The notes under the pieces: generated by a model
Database searches by the model: none
What the model saw: the letters and a program-made list of their open reading frames with translations, nothing else
Told to the model about the DNA's origin: nothing
From: Sutterella sp.
GTDB lineage: Bacteria > Pseudomonadota > Gammaproteobacteria > Burkholderiales > Burkholderiaceae_F
Assembly: GCA_020025965.1 (NCBI GenBank)
Contig: JAHHRG010000045.1
Coordinates: 1-17,167, forward strand
DNA: 17,167 nucleotides
Direction of reading: 5' to 3'
Position numbers and translations under genes: made by a program
Shown here: piece by piece, positions 1 to 8,365 of the stretch
How positions within the stretch are numbered: position 1 is the stretch's first letter
Layout of the letters: every line of letters begins with the position of its first letter

Positions 1-930
1 TCCCGGCAGATTCTTGATTTCCTTTTGAGAGAGGCGCTTCGGCGCAATGTCTTCAACGAGTCCCGTCGGCACGCCGTCGTCGCGATAGCGGGGATCGTCA
101 AGGTTGACGTCTTCTTCCTCATCGGCCGCTTTCTCCGTTTTGTCGCTCGAATCGGATTCTTTTTCCGCGTCCTTTTTCTTCGCGGGTTTCTTGTCGGCAT
201 CTTCCGCCGGACCGGCCGGATCGGATGACAAACCGTCGTCCGCCTCTGTCAACAGACGACCGATGAGACCCGTTTCGGCGTTCTTCTCGGCCGGCTTTTT
301 CCGCGCTTTTGAGGTGCCCGCCCGAGCGGGGCGATCGGCTTTGTCGGCGGAAACGGCCTTCGTTGACGGGGCGGACGAGGTCGTCTCGGCGTTCTTATGA
401 GACCCGTTCGGATCTGCATTCTTTTCCTCGGCCTCGGTCGGCGTATGGTTCTTCGTCGATTCGGCGGCTTTCTTTCCGTTCTTTTTCAAAGCCGGCGCTT
501 TCCCTTTGGGCGGAATGGGAGCGAGCCCGGCCGACGCCCCTGCGGCGCTCACCCAGGGTTCGGGATTGTCGGCTGTCGCTTCGGGGATCGCTCGCAGACG
601 CTCGGCATCTTTGGATTTCGCCATGTTGCGGCGAGCCTTTTCGAGCTTCAAACCGAGTTCTTTGGTGCTCTCGACGGGCGAGGCCACCATGGCCGCGATG
701 TCGGCCTTTTCGTTTGTCGGACGGTCGGCAGGGGCATCGGACGTTTTCTTGAGGGGCTTTTCCGCCGCCTTTTTCTTTGTCACCGATTGAGGCACTTCTT
801 CAGGGGTATTTTCCGAGGCTTCGTAGTCCTCGTAGGCTTCCCGATAGGCGGCCATGACGGACGCCTCTCCCGTGAGGGAAGAGGCCGGGGGATCCACCGG
901 ACCGTTGTCATTGATTGGAATCGAGACCAT
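1..930 (-). CDS. Highly charged, Lys/Ala/Glu-rich hypothetical protein of the tra operon (partial, C-terminus outside window)
   Basis: Seen: a frame open for all 310 codons from ATG at 930 to the window edge. The ATG overlaps the traC stop as TGATG, and GGAGAG lies about 8 nt upstream inside traC, so translation is probably coupled to traC. The protein begins MVSIPINDNG and is then almost entirely Lys, Ala, Glu, Asp, Pro and Ser, with runs such as KKKDAEKESDSSDK and EEEDVNLDD. There is no signal peptide, membrane segment or cysteine in the visible part, so it looks intrinsically disordered and cytoplasmic. In F-type operons this position usually holds TrbI or TraW, both short envelope proteins; this sequence matches neither. 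It may be the disordered N-terminal part of a larger protein whose folded domain lies beyond the edge. Coding status is well supported by the open frame and coupling; function is unknown. Confidence 0.75.
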   Translation of the reverse strand, partial: MVSIPINDNGPVDPPASSLTGEASVMAAYREAYEDYEASENTPEEVPQSVTKKKAAEKPLKKTSDAPADRPTNEKADIAAMVASPVESTKELGLKLEKARRNMAKSKDAERLRAIPEATADNPEPWVSAAGASAGLAPIPPKGKAPALKKNGKKAAESTKNHTPTEAEEKNADPNGSHKNAETTSSAPSTKAVSADKADRPARAGTSKARKKPAEKNAETGLIGRLLTEADDGLSSDPAGPAEDADKKPAKKKDAEKESDSSDKTEKAADEEEDVNLDDPRYRDDGVPTGLVEDIAPKRLSQKEIKNLPG

Positions 931-3803
931 CAGTCAATCTCTCCGTCGGTATTGGCGAGCTCGGCTTTGTGAAAGAGCTCGGCCAACAGTTCTTTTGAAG
1001 GGTTCATATAGCCCGAAGCCACGAGATTCACGGCTTCGGCCATGGAAGCGCCCGTACGACGCCAGCCGTTGACGGCCTGGACTTCGGCGGGCAAAGAAGA
1101 AAAGAGCACCTGCGTAAAACGATCGAGGACGAGCCGACCGATCGCAGGCGGAGCGTCGCCTACGCGCACGAGCATTTCCGACCAGGAGCCTCGCATCGTG
1201 GTGAGAGACGCCATGGCTTCCCGGAAGTAGGGATCGGGCGCGAGCTTTCCCATGGCTTCGAGCGCGGTAATCACTTCCGCGTCCTGACGCAGGAAAATGC
1301 GCGTATCGGCACAGTCCCAGGCAGCCTGCGCGGTTTCGCTCTGAAAGAAGTCCTGAATGGACTGCGTGGCGACGACGAAACTGCCCTTATGCTTACGGGC
1401 TCGGCGAAAGCCGTGTTCGATAAAGCGACCGGAGTGGCCCGAGCTCATCAGGTCCCACGCTTCGTCGATGAGAACGAGCTTGACGGTTGCGCGATCCTTT
1501 TCCATCGTTTTTTCAATGAAAAGCATGAGCGTCATCAAAACGGCCTGACGCAAGGCGGGATGCGCGGACAAGCCTTCGAGTTCGAGTACCGTCAGTCGGG
1601 AGGTAAAGTTGAGGGGCTTACCCGAACCGTCAAACCATTTCGACAAGGGACCCGTCAGATAGGGCGACAACTGAATGCGCAGATCGTCCAATCGACGGTC
1701 GGTTTTGGCAAACTCCGCCAAGCCGCGGTCAAGCTCCGCGAGCGTGGCCGCACGTCCTTCTTTGGCGGCCTGACGGGCACAGTTCGACACCAAAGAAATC
1801 AGGACCGCGCGCTGTAAATCGGGCAAAGGCGCAAAGGGCGACAACAGTTCGCCCAAAATCGCGACGACGCTTTCCACCGCTTCTTCCTGGGCACTGCCGC
1901 CCAAAAGCGTCAGGGTGAGGAAGGGGTTCAGATCCCAGACGTGTTCGGCATCGAACTCCAGAAAACTCCCGTTCAACAAATTCGCGGTTTTCTCATAACT
2001 GCGGCCCACGTCGATCACCCAAACGAGTCCCCCTTGAGCAAGTGTCGAGACGGCCAGGGCGTTCATCACGACCGATTTGCCGGACCCCGGTTTGCCGACG
2101 ATCGTTGCCGAATAGTTACCGTTGGGATTCGCAAAGAGGTCGACGTGCATGATCTGTCCGCGGCGCCCCAAGAGCGTCAGCAAGGGCGTTTTGCGGTCTC
2201 GGTCGTCTCGGGCCGGGCTTCCCTGCCATTCGCACATGACCGGAGCGCCATAAAGCGCGGTGGCCAAGGTGCGACGTTCGAGGCGCCCCATGGCACGCAG
2301 GTCGTCACAGAGAATCGGTCCCGCGGCCATCGGAAGCGCGGAAAACAAGGACTGAGCGTGAAGGCAGGTCGTGCGGCGAAGTTCGACCCCAGACTTGCGG
2401 GCAACCGTTAACGCCGCATTTACGGCTTCGGCCTCCATGGCTTCGGGGGCAAGGATCAACAACTGGTGTGCCACCAAAGCGAGTCCGCCTTCCGACTCAA
2501 AGGACTTGGAGGCGGCGTTCCACTGACGCGCTTTCTCGTGGTAGTAGGGCGAGAGCTGCGACAAAGGCGTTTGAGACATTTGGAGCGCTCGCATGCGGTG
2601 GGTGTCGGCGAAGACCTTTTCGGTAGCCGGATCCAAGAGTCGGCAGAGCGAGGTCATTAAAAAGGGTGTCGGAATCTGCGAACCGCCGCGCCCCATTTCA
2701 CCCAACAACGACGTGGCATCTGCGAGGGACCAGCGGTGTTCCGGATAGCGCGTAACCATAAGCCCCACGGCCGACATGACGGACGAGGGATCTTTTGCTT
2801 TCGCCTGAGTACTCGTAAAGAGCACGCGATCTTTTTCGACGGTGATTTCGGTGTCGGGCAGCATCACCTGACGAGAGGGCGATTCAAAGGGATTGAAGAT
2901 CGGCGTGTGAAAGTCTCGGGCATGGACCTGCGCGGGGTTGAGGAGTTCGGCGACCGTTGTCACCAAGGTCTGCCCGTCCCAAACGCCCAAATAGAGCCCC
3001 GACTGATCCAAGACGGTGGCAATCGAACGTCGGGCCGTCGCCGCTTCTTCGAGCACTTCGGGATCGGTGGGTTTGGCGGTCGGGATGACGACCGATACCC
3101 ATACGCGCCAGTGACGAACCATGACCGGCGCCTGCGGCGTCAACTGATGACGAGCACCTCGATTGAGCGTTTCACGACGGGCGGACATGGCGCGCACGAG
3201 AATGTCGCGTGCGTCGGGATCCAAAGGCGCAAACGCATCGGGTCCCACTTCCGGGGGCAACATCGGTTCCGTTATGGCTTCGACCTGAGGCGAGGCATAA
3301 GCCGTAATCGCTAATGTCGCCCCGATCGGGAGGTTTGCCGTCAAACCCAGCAAGGACTTCTCCATCTGCTCGGTAATCCCCGTCTGCGGGGCGATTTCGA
3401 CGGTAAAGCCGATGCCTTCGGGGGTACTCGGCGTGTGGCCTCGGGTGACAAAGAAGCCGTTCTTATCGACCCAGTCCCAGGGGAGCATGTCGCCGAAGCG
3501 ATCGATGAGTCTTGCGTCGCCCGGACGAAAGCCGGGAACGGCCCCTTTGATCCGGAGGTTGCTCTTCGGACGCTTTTCGCTCTTGATGTTTTCCCGCGCC
3601 GCGTCGAGCTTCTGACGAAGGTAAGCGTCAACTCGGTTGCTGCGCGAGACGAGATCGGCTTTGACGGAGACAATTTGCCGTTTGAGACGACGCGTGAGGG
3701 GCTCGGTCGACGAAGCGGAAGAAGCGTTAGAGTGAAGAGCGTTCTCCGCGTCGACGGCGGCGGTCTCGATGTCGTCGGATGGCAAAAAACGAGGGTTCTT
3801 CAT
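930..3803 (-). CDS. traC: F-type type IV secretion / pilus assembly ATPase TraC
   Basis: TraC is the VirB4-class cytoplasmic ATPase, peripheral to the inner membrane, that powers pilus assembly and conjugative secretion. Seen (numbering from ATG at 3803, 957 aa): Walker A GKPGSGKS at about 570-577, Walker B VLIDEAW at about 777-783, and a downstream VATQS segment at about 811-815 typical of VirB4/TraC proteins. The N-terminal half (about 100-550) matches the TraC N-terminal domain in layout, with DMLPWDWVDKNGFF near 106-119. F TraC is 875 aa; the excess here is largely a charged N-terminal extension of about 70 residues. A GTG three bases upstream (3806) is also in frame, but the GGGGG ribosome site fits the ATG spacing (about 5 nt) better. 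The gene begins 12 nt after traV, whose stop is next to this ribosome site, and ends overlapping the next ORF. Confidence 0.96.
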   Translation of the reverse strand: MKNPRFLPSDDIETAAVDAENALHSNASSASSTEPLTRRLKRQIVSVKADLVSRSNRVDAYLRQKLDAARENIKSEKRPKSNLRIKGAVPGFRPGDARLIDRFGDMLPWDWVDKNGFFVTRGHTPSTPEGIGFTVEIAPQTGITEQMEKSLLGLTANLPIGATLAITAYASPQVEAITEPMLPPEVGPDAFAPLDPDARDILVRAMSARRETLNRGARHQLTPQAPVMVRHWRVWVSVVIPTAKPTDPEVLEEAATARRSIATVLDQSGLYLGVWDGQTLVTTVAELLNPAQVHARDFHTPIFNPFESPSRQVMLPDTEITVEKDRVLFTSTQAKAKDPSSVMSAVGLMVTRYPEHRWSLADATSLLGEMGRGGSQIPTPFLMTSLCRLLDPATEKVFADTHRMRALQMSQTPLSQLSPYYHEKARQWNAASKSFESEGGLALVAHQLLILAPEAMEAEAVNAALTVARKSGVELRRTTCLHAQSLFSALPMAAGPILCDDLRAMGRLERRTLATALYGAPVMCEWQGSPARDDRDRKTPLLTLLGRRGQIMHVDLFANPNGNYSATIVGKPGSGKSVVMNALAVSTLAQGGLVWVIDVGRSYEKTANLLNGSFLEFDAEHVWDLNPFLTLTLLGGSAQEEAVESVVAILGELLSPFAPLPDLQRAVLISLVSNCARQAAKEGRAATLAELDRGLAEFAKTDRRLDDLRIQLSPYLTGPLSKWFDGSGKPLNFTSRLTVLELEGLSAHPALRQAVLMTLMLFIEKTMEKDRATVKLVLIDEAWDLMSSGHSGRFIEHGFRRARKHKGSFVVATQSIQDFFQSETAQAAWDCADTRIFLRQDAEVITALEAMGKLAPDPYFREAMASLTTMRGSWSEMLVRVGDAPPAIGRLVLDRFTQVLFSSLPAEVQAVNGWRRTGASMAEAVNLVASGYMNPSKELLAELFHKAELANTDGEID

Positions 3804-3815
3804 CACAACCCCCTT

Positions 3816-4682
3816 TTACGGATGCAGACGAGCGAGATCGTCGGCCATCTTGCGTTTCTCGGCTTCGAGTGTCGCCGCGCCTTCGCCCGGCCTGTCGTCA
3901 AAAGAGGCCGTGAACTCATCTCCCGAGTCCTTCTCAACCTTGCCGGTTCGAGCATCGGTCGTTCGGGTGAAAGGCGAACCGACCGGACGGATTCCTTCGC
4001 GCGCAAAGGGGAGCGAGACCACCGCTGGTCCGCCTCGGGCTTCTTCGGCACGGCGGCGAGCAGCGGCCCAGCGTGCATCGAAGACTCGGGCATGGATTTT
4101 TTCGCCTTCGTGAAAGTCGCCTTCCGAATCCGTCCACGGGGCAATCCAGATCGTGACGATTTCTTCCGGAAGCCGTTCGGGGCGCGCCGTCAGATTCGTG
4201 ACGACAATCGCCGGATCGTAGTCGGGACGGCCGTCTCGATTGATCGGTTTGTTGTCGCTAGGGCGCAAACGCAGAGCCGCGGTATCGGCGGCGGTGTTGA
4301 CGGTTTCTTCATCGACGCCGAACGATACCGTTTCGCCCGCACCGCCCTTCATCGTGGCATCGATGCGGTGGGCTTCGGAGTCTTTCTTGGCGTCGTTCGA
4401 CGTGAAGGTGTGCTTGAGACTTTCAATCAAACCCCGATCTGCGTTCTTTTGTTCTCGAAGAGCGACCTCTCGACGCGCTTCGTCTTCCAGAGCGTAGTGC
4501 CCGGTGACGGATTTTTGATAGGCCGCGGCCGTGCTTTCACACGGATAACCGATATCCATGGGACAGGAAAAATCGTCGGCGGCATTGAGTCCGGTCATGG
4601 AGCAGCCGGTGAGCGTCAAGCTCGCGAAGGCCGCGAGCATCACGAGCCTCAAAGGACGGCGGTTGAAACGAAAGAGAGACAT
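3816..4682 (-). CDS. traV: Type IV conjugative transfer lipoprotein TraV
   Basis: TraV is the outer-membrane lipoprotein of the F-type core complex (VirB7-like), which with TraK and TraB forms the envelope-spanning channel. Seen: 288 aa; positively charged N-terminus, hydrophobic stretch and a lipobox LTGC at residues 24-27, so lipidation is expected on Cys27. Two further cysteines follow at 40 and 48 (FSCP and YPCES), the spacing known from TraV proteins. A WIAPWTDSEGDFHEG segment in the second half resembles the conserved TraV core. It is much longer than F TraV (171 aa), mainly through charged linkers and an Ala/Glu-rich C-terminal tail. GGAGG lies 6 nt before ATG. An 85-nt gap separates it from traB and contains a perfect CGGGCGCCCG palindrome (4724-4733) of unknown role. 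Recognition rests on lipobox, cysteine pair and operon position. Confidence 0.9.
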   Translation of the reverse strand: MSLFRFNRRPLRLVMLAAFASLTLTGCSMTGLNAADDFSCPMDIGYPCESTAAAYQKSVTGHYALEDEARREVALREQKNADRGLIESLKHTFTSNDAKKDSEAHRIDATMKGGAGETVSFGVDEETVNTAADTAALRLRPSDNKPINRDGRPDYDPAIVVTNLTARPERLPEEIVTIWIAPWTDSEGDFHEGEKIHARVFDARWAAARRRAEEARGGPAVVSLPFAREGIRPVGSPFTRTTDARTGKVEKDSGDEFTASFDDRPGEGAATLEAEKRKMADDLARLHP

Positions 4683-4767
4683 AAAAGGCCTCCGCAGATA
4701 AAGATTGGAATTTCAAAGAGGGGCGGGCGCCCGAGAAAAAGAGAGGAGAGCGATAGGGCGGTGACGG

Positions 4768-6174
4768 TTACTCAACCTCGTCGGCCAACAAAACGCCCTG
4801 CGAAAAGACCGCGTCGACCCGTCGGCCGGCTTCGACTTCGAGGACCGGGAAAATCCGATCGGCCAGTTTCAGGTAGTAGTCCGTGATGCGATCCATGGCG
4901 TCGGCCATGCCGTCGCCCAAGCCCGAAAGCCATGCGTTCGTGTAACGCGTGGTCTGCGTGCCGAAGACCGAGGTATCGATTTCTTCGTTGTTGCGAGAAA
5001 TGGCGTTGCCGAGCCCCGAGAGCAGTCCGACCGACAGAGCGGACGCAATCGCCTGACCCGAACGGGTCACAAGCTTTCCGCGAAGACCGACCTTGCCGTC
5101 GGAACCGACGAGATAGCCTTTGACCTGTACGTCCAAAACTTCGCCCGTTTCACCGATGCAGGAAAGGCGGTCGAGCCGCACGAAAACGCGCTCGGACGAC
5201 AAATCGCCCGTGGCCGAAGCGGTCAAATGACAGCTCTTCACGTTCGTTTTCCAGGCATTGGGTAAAACGGCCGTGTTTTCAAGGCGAATCAACATCGGGA
5301 GCGCCGCACTCGATGCCCCCGCACCCGTTGCGGCATAAACGCCCGTCAGAACGCGTCCCTGCACAAAAGCACCGGCCGGGATGTAGTCCGTCACGGTCGA
5401 GCCCGGAACTCGGTTCATCGAGAGAGCCTCGTCACGCACCACCGAAACCGGTTTGCGGTCGATCTTCGGAGCGTCGGCCGTTTCCTTTTTAAGGGCCTCG
5501 AGCCTGACCATCGAGAGGCGCTTGACGGGTCTTCCTTGTGCATCGACCTGAACGGGAGACGTTCCGGCGTTCGTGCGCGTCAGCTCGGAACCGTTCCCCT
5601 CGGGGTAGGCAACCGGCAGACTCGTATCGGGGAGCCCAGTTTGAGGACCGTTCTCGGGCAACGGTCGGCCGGTCATCACGGGTCCCGGGACTTCACTTCC
5701 GAAACGCCGGCGAAGTTCCGAGATATAAAGAACGTCGGCTTCGCGCTTTTCGAGAGCCTTGAGTCTTTCTTCGGTTTCTTCAGGCGTTTCACCTTTTTTA
5801 GGCAGGTAGCCCATACGCTTGGCCATTTCTTCAATGCCGGCCAGGCTCTTGGTGCGCCCGTTCAATTCCTTTTCCTGAATCAGAATGGTCGTTCTGAGTT
5901 CCTGTTCCCGTTCACGCGCTTCGGCTCGAATCGCATCGATGTCACGAGACAGGGCGAGGATCTTGGCGTCATAGCGGGCAATCAGGGTTTCGCGGTCGGC
6001 GTGTTCGGGGCGAATCGAGAAGATCGTGGGTTCCGAGACCTGGCGCTCTTTTCTGGGAGATTCGGTCAGCACAATGGCACCCGTAGCAAAGGTGACGAGC
6101 GCAATGAAGATCGCCGCTGCCAAGACGCGCTGACGACGACGGATTTGCCCGTTGGTGAGCTCATCGGGTTCCAC
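4768..6174 (-). CDS. traB: Type IV secretion core protein TraB (VirB10-like)
   Basis: TraB spans the periplasm from the inner to the outer membrane and forms the scaffold of the F-type transfer channel with TraK and TraV. Seen: 468 aa (F TraB is 475); a single N-terminal membrane segment at about 18-37, a predicted coiled coil at about 60-120 rich in Glu/Arg/Leu, a Pro/Gly-rich linker at about 160-210, and a C-terminal VirB10-like domain from about 262 (YIPAGAFVQGRVLTGVYA). A cysteine pair at 315 and 339 matches the family. The start is GTG at 6174: GGAGG sits exactly 6 nt upstream, and no better ATG exists nearby. The first 14 nt overlap the end of traK, implying translational coupling. Domain order, length and neighbours make the call secure. 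Confidence 0.95.
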   Translation of the reverse strand: MEPDELTNGQIRRRQRVLAAAIFIALVTFATGAIVLTESPRKERQVSEPTIFSIRPEHADRETLIARYDAKILALSRDIDAIRAEAREREQELRTTILIQEKELNGRTKSLAGIEEMAKRMGYLPKKGETPEETEERLKALEKREADVLYISELRRRFGSEVPGPVMTGRPLPENGPQTGLPDTSLPVAYPEGNGSELTRTNAGTSPVQVDAQGRPVKRLSMVRLEALKKETADAPKIDRKPVSVVRDEALSMNRVPGSTVTDYIPAGAFVQGRVLTGVYAATGAGASSAALPMLIRLENTAVLPNAWKTNVKSCHLTASATGDLSSERVFVRLDRLSCIGETGEVLDVQVKGYLVGSDGKVGLRGKLVTRSGQAIASALSVGLLSGLGNAISRNNEEIDTSVFGTQTTRYTNAWLSGLGDGMADAMDRITDYYLKLADRIFPVLEVEAGRRVDAVFSQGVLLADEVE

Positions 6175-6979
6175 GATCGGCCTCCACGAGAATCAAATCG
6201 GTTTTCTCTCCGGGCATCAGGGTTTGAGAGGTGAGCGCCACGGCATAGATACCCGCGACCGACAGGGCTCGCGGATCCAAAGCAATCGGGCGGATCGTGC
6301 CGTTACGGAGTTCGAAATGCGAGGCTTCGATGGCCTGCGAGCGCCAAACCCCCGTCAGTTTGGCTTTTAGCGGAATGAGTTTGGCGAGTGCGGCTTTGGC
6401 GGCGGGGCCGGCATTCTTGCGTTCGGAAAAGAGAATTTCCCCGCTCGTCATATCGCCTCTCAGCATCAGGGTCACGATGCGTTTGATGTCGGCCGAGTAG
6501 CCGTGAGCCGCGAGCGGCTTCAGATTGCCGACGGGATCGGGATCGGGCGAGGAGTCCGAGGCGACCGATTCTTCCTTTTCAAGGACAATCGTGCGGGCGG
6601 GGGCATCAACGTCGAAAATTAATCGGACCGCTGCCGTATCGCCAGAAACGGCGGTCAAATAGACAGTTGATTCACCTTCGGTTTTGGGAAGAACGTAGAC
6701 CGTCCCCGCTTCCTGATCGGTCTGAATGTCCATCAGCGTCTTATCAAAAATGGCGGATCGAATACGGTTGGCTTCCATCCGAATCAGTGTTGTCGAATCG
6801 ACGGGGATGGTGACCGCCAAGGGCGTCGTTTCGGTGCGAAGCGAGAAGTCGGCTGCGCGGGGGGCGCTCGGTGCGAGGATGAAACTGCCGGCGAGCCCTG
6901 CAACGAGGAGGACCGAAGCACGGCCGAGAGCAGAGAGGAGAGAAGCAAAACGGGTTCGAGCGAGACGGATCTCAAACAT
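6161..6979 (-). CDS. traK: Type IV conjugative transfer secretin-like protein TraK
   Basis: TraK is the periplasmic/outer-membrane component (VirB9-like) that interacts with TraV and TraB in the F-type core complex. Seen: 272 aa from ATG at 6979, with an N-terminal signal peptide (hydrophobic core about 22-36, likely cleavage around residue 42-43 before DFSL). The mature part contains NRIRSAIFDK (71-80) followed by a beta-rich segment ending in FDVDAPARTIVLE, the typical TraK N-terminal domain. F TraK is 242 aa. The open frame extends upstream to 7138 but that part overlaps traE; GGGAG about 7 nt before the 6979 ATG and the signal peptide immediately after it fix the start. A 49-nt gap separates it from traE. 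Confidence 0.93.
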   Translation of the reverse strand: MFEIRLARTRFASLLSALGRASVLLVAGLAGSFILAPSAPRAADFSLRTETTPLAVTIPVDSTTLIRMEANRIRSAIFDKTLMDIQTDQEAGTVYVLPKTEGESTVYLTAVSGDTAAVRLIFDVDAPARTIVLEKEESVASDSSPDPDPVGNLKPLAAHGYSADIKRIVTLMLRGDMTSGEILFSERKNAGPAAKAALAKLIPLKAKLTGVWRSQAIEASHFELRNGTIRPIALDPRALSVAGIYAVALTSQTLMPGEKTDLILVEADRGTR

Positions 6980-7028
6980 GGCGAACTCCCATGAAAAGCA
7001 AACGTTCGAAGAAAAGCGGTCGGAGGAA

Positions 7029-7589
7029 TCAGAGGTCCCGATCGGTGACGGATAAAAGGAAAAGACGGCCCGCGGTATAACGGAATCTGAGGGTCCAGGT
7101 CTTTTCATGCGTGCTCGTGACCGTATTGCCGATGACAAGTTTTTGTGTGCCCGTCACTTTGACGATCAGTGCCTTTTCGTCAACCGAGGCGTTTTTCGGA
7201 TAAAAGATCGTTGACGAGTGGTCTTTCTTCATCCGGTCGCCCTCGATAATGAAGGCGGATTCGATTTCTCCGTAAACGGATGCGTCTGTGTGACGCAAGA
7301 GAGCCGTACGGCTCGAGTCAACCGTCTCGGGTGTGACCGTGGCGACGTATGAGAGGAGAGAAAGCGCAAAGCGCTCGAGATAGGCAGCCGACGGTCCCGT
7401 GTCGGTGAAGGTCCAGACTTCACGCTCTTGAGCCAATGTCGGCGGAATAATGACGGTGCGCGTTTCGGGTTTCATCGAGAGGAGAACGCCGGCCAAAAGC
7501 AGATTGGTCAGAAGGCTCGTTGCGGTGACAAAGAGGACGGCACGTCTGAGCCCGATACGTTCGGCCATCACGGTGGTATAAAGATGCAT
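7029..7589 (-). CDS. traE: Type IV conjugative transfer system protein TraE
   Basis: TraE is a bitopic inner-membrane protein (VirB8-like role) needed for F-type pilus assembly. Seen: 186 aa (F TraE is 188); one N-terminal membrane segment at about 18-38, then a periplasmic domain. The stretch YLERFALSLL (70-79) followed by TPETVD (86-91) and TALLRH is the recognisable TraE signature. The C-terminal half is beta-rich (VKVTGTQKLVIGN and following), as expected for the family fold. GAGGA lies 8 nt upstream of the ATG. It follows traL by 25 nt and precedes traK, the canonical L-E-K order. Confidence 0.95.
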   Translation of the reverse strand: MHLYTTVMAERIGLRRAVLFVTATSLLTNLLLAGVLLSMKPETRTVIIPPTLAQEREVWTFTDTGPSAAYLERFALSLLSYVATVTPETVDSSRTALLRHTDASVYGEIESAFIIEGDRMKKDHSSTIFYPKNASVDEKALIVKVTGTQKLVIGNTVTSTHEKTWTLRFRYTAGRLFLLSVTDRDL

Positions 7590-7614
7590 TGAGAAAGTCC
7601 TCGGGAGGCACCCG

Positions 7615-7896
7615 TTAACCGATAAAGCGTCGCTTGAAGCTCGCGGGTGTGCGCTTCACAGGCGAGAAGCCCAGATACCAGTACGAGAGGGCGAGTCCGA
7701 AATGACGTCCCCGGCGGGCGGAGATGCGATGCCAGGCCCAGCCGGCCGGCACGCCCAGCGCACAGCCGATTCCTGCTCGGCCCAGGAGCGCTCCGACGAA
7801 GAGAACCGTCACGAAGACGAGAAAAACATCGAACGGAACCAGAAGAAAGCGCGGCGGCTCGTCCAGTCCGTAGATTGCTTTGGTGCCTGACGTCAT
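7615..7896 (-). CDS. traL: Type IV conjugative transfer system protein TraL
   Basis: TraL is a small inner-membrane protein (VirB3-like) required for pilus assembly. Seen: 93 aa (F TraL is 91) with the family hallmark LDEPPRFLLVPFD at residues 11-23, then two hydrophobic segments at about 19-38 and 41-56, and a basic C-terminal tail (SFKRRFIG). GGAGA lies 5-6 nt before ATG. The gene sits 35 nt after traA and 25 nt before traE, in the canonical A-L-E-K order. Confidence 0.94.
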   Translation of the reverse strand: MTSGTKAIYGLDEPPRFLLVPFDVFLVFVTVLFVGALLGRAGIGCALGVPAGWAWHRISARRGRHFGLALSYWYLGFSPVKRTPASFKRRFIG

Positions 7897-7931
7897 GGTT
7901 CTCTCCGTAAGGTTGCTGAAAATCGTTCCCG

Positions 7932-8225
7932 TTAGGGTGAGGTCGTGAAGATCGCTTCAACGATGTCGGGAGCGACGACAAGGGCCAAAGCCGCTGCAAG
8001 ACAGGTGACGGCGCCGAGTATGCTTCCCCTCACGGCCCCAATACCGAGTCCGATCAGAAGGAAAATCAAGGCAATGGATTTACCGAGGGTGCCCGTCGTC
8101 CAGGCCAGCAATTGTGTATAGAGTTGATCGAAGTCATCTGCATGGCCGGCCGCCCATACGCAAGTGGTCGAAGAGGCCATCACGAGGGCCGTCATGGCCT
8201 TCGCGGTGAGTTGTCGAATGGTCAT
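7932..8225 (-). CDS. traA: Conjugative pilin TraA-like protein
   Basis: The likely product is the F-type pilus subunit, inserted in the inner membrane before polymerisation. Seen: 97 aa; a signal peptide with probable cleavage in VWAA (residue 25 or 26), then a mature part of about 71 residues, close to the 70 residues of mature F pilin. The mature part has a short polar start (GHADDFDQLY), two hydrophobic helices at about 49-64 and 67-86 separated by a basic turn (AVRGS), and a short tail. AAGGAG lies about 8 nt upstream of the ATG. It is the first gene of the operon, immediately before traL, exactly where pilin genes lie in F-type systems. Pilins diverge quickly, so the name rests on size, topology and position rather than on sequence identity. 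Confidence 0.85.
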   Translation of the reverse strand: MTIRQLTAKAMTALVMASSTTCVWAAGHADDFDQLYTQLLAWTTGTLGKSIALIFLLIGLGIGAVRGSILGAVTCLAAALALVVAPDIVEAIFTTSP

Positions 8226-8259
8226 TCTTCACTCTCCTTTCTTAGACAAAAAAGAAAAT

Positions 8260-8311
8260 AAAAAAACTGCCGAAAATTCAGACCGGTGAGCCCTGATTTC
8301 GCTTCCGGCAG
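8260..8311 (-). terminator. Terminator-like hairpin with U-tract in the traA leader (possible attenuator)
   Basis: On the minus strand CTGCCG (8311-8306) pairs with CGGCAG (8272-8267), with an inner AAAT/CAG helix around a G/C-rich loop. CGGCAG is followed directly by seven T and then ATTTT. This is an intrinsic terminator located about 35 nt before traA and downstream of the traA promoter. No minus-strand gene upstream needs terminating, so partial termination of the tra transcript itself is the simplest reading. Confidence 0.6.
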
Positions 8312-8336
8312 ACGTCATTGACGAAGACGTGCGGAA

Positions 8337-8365
8337 ATGATAGCTGAGTAACAGCGTAGCGTCAA
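8337..8365 (-). promoter_or_regulatory. Sigma-70-type promoter of the tra operon
   Basis: On the minus strand TTGACG (8365-8360) and TATCAT (8342-8337) are separated by exactly 17 nt, each matching five of six consensus bases. Transcription would start near 8330, giving a leader of about 105 nt before traA. Confidence 0.65.

Noticed and set aside
397..972. Plus-strand 191-codon open frame opposite the charged ORF
   Set aside because: It is antisense to the TraC-coupled frame, which has the ribosome site, the overlap and the operon direction. Its Arg/Phe/Gly-rich product is what a Lys/Glu/Ala-rich gene gives on the other strand.
3435..4886. Plus-strand 483-codon open frame across traC, traV and traB
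   Set aside because: It crosses three well-supported minus-strand genes, has no ribosome site and is Arg-rich; it is a G+C-driven antisense shadow.
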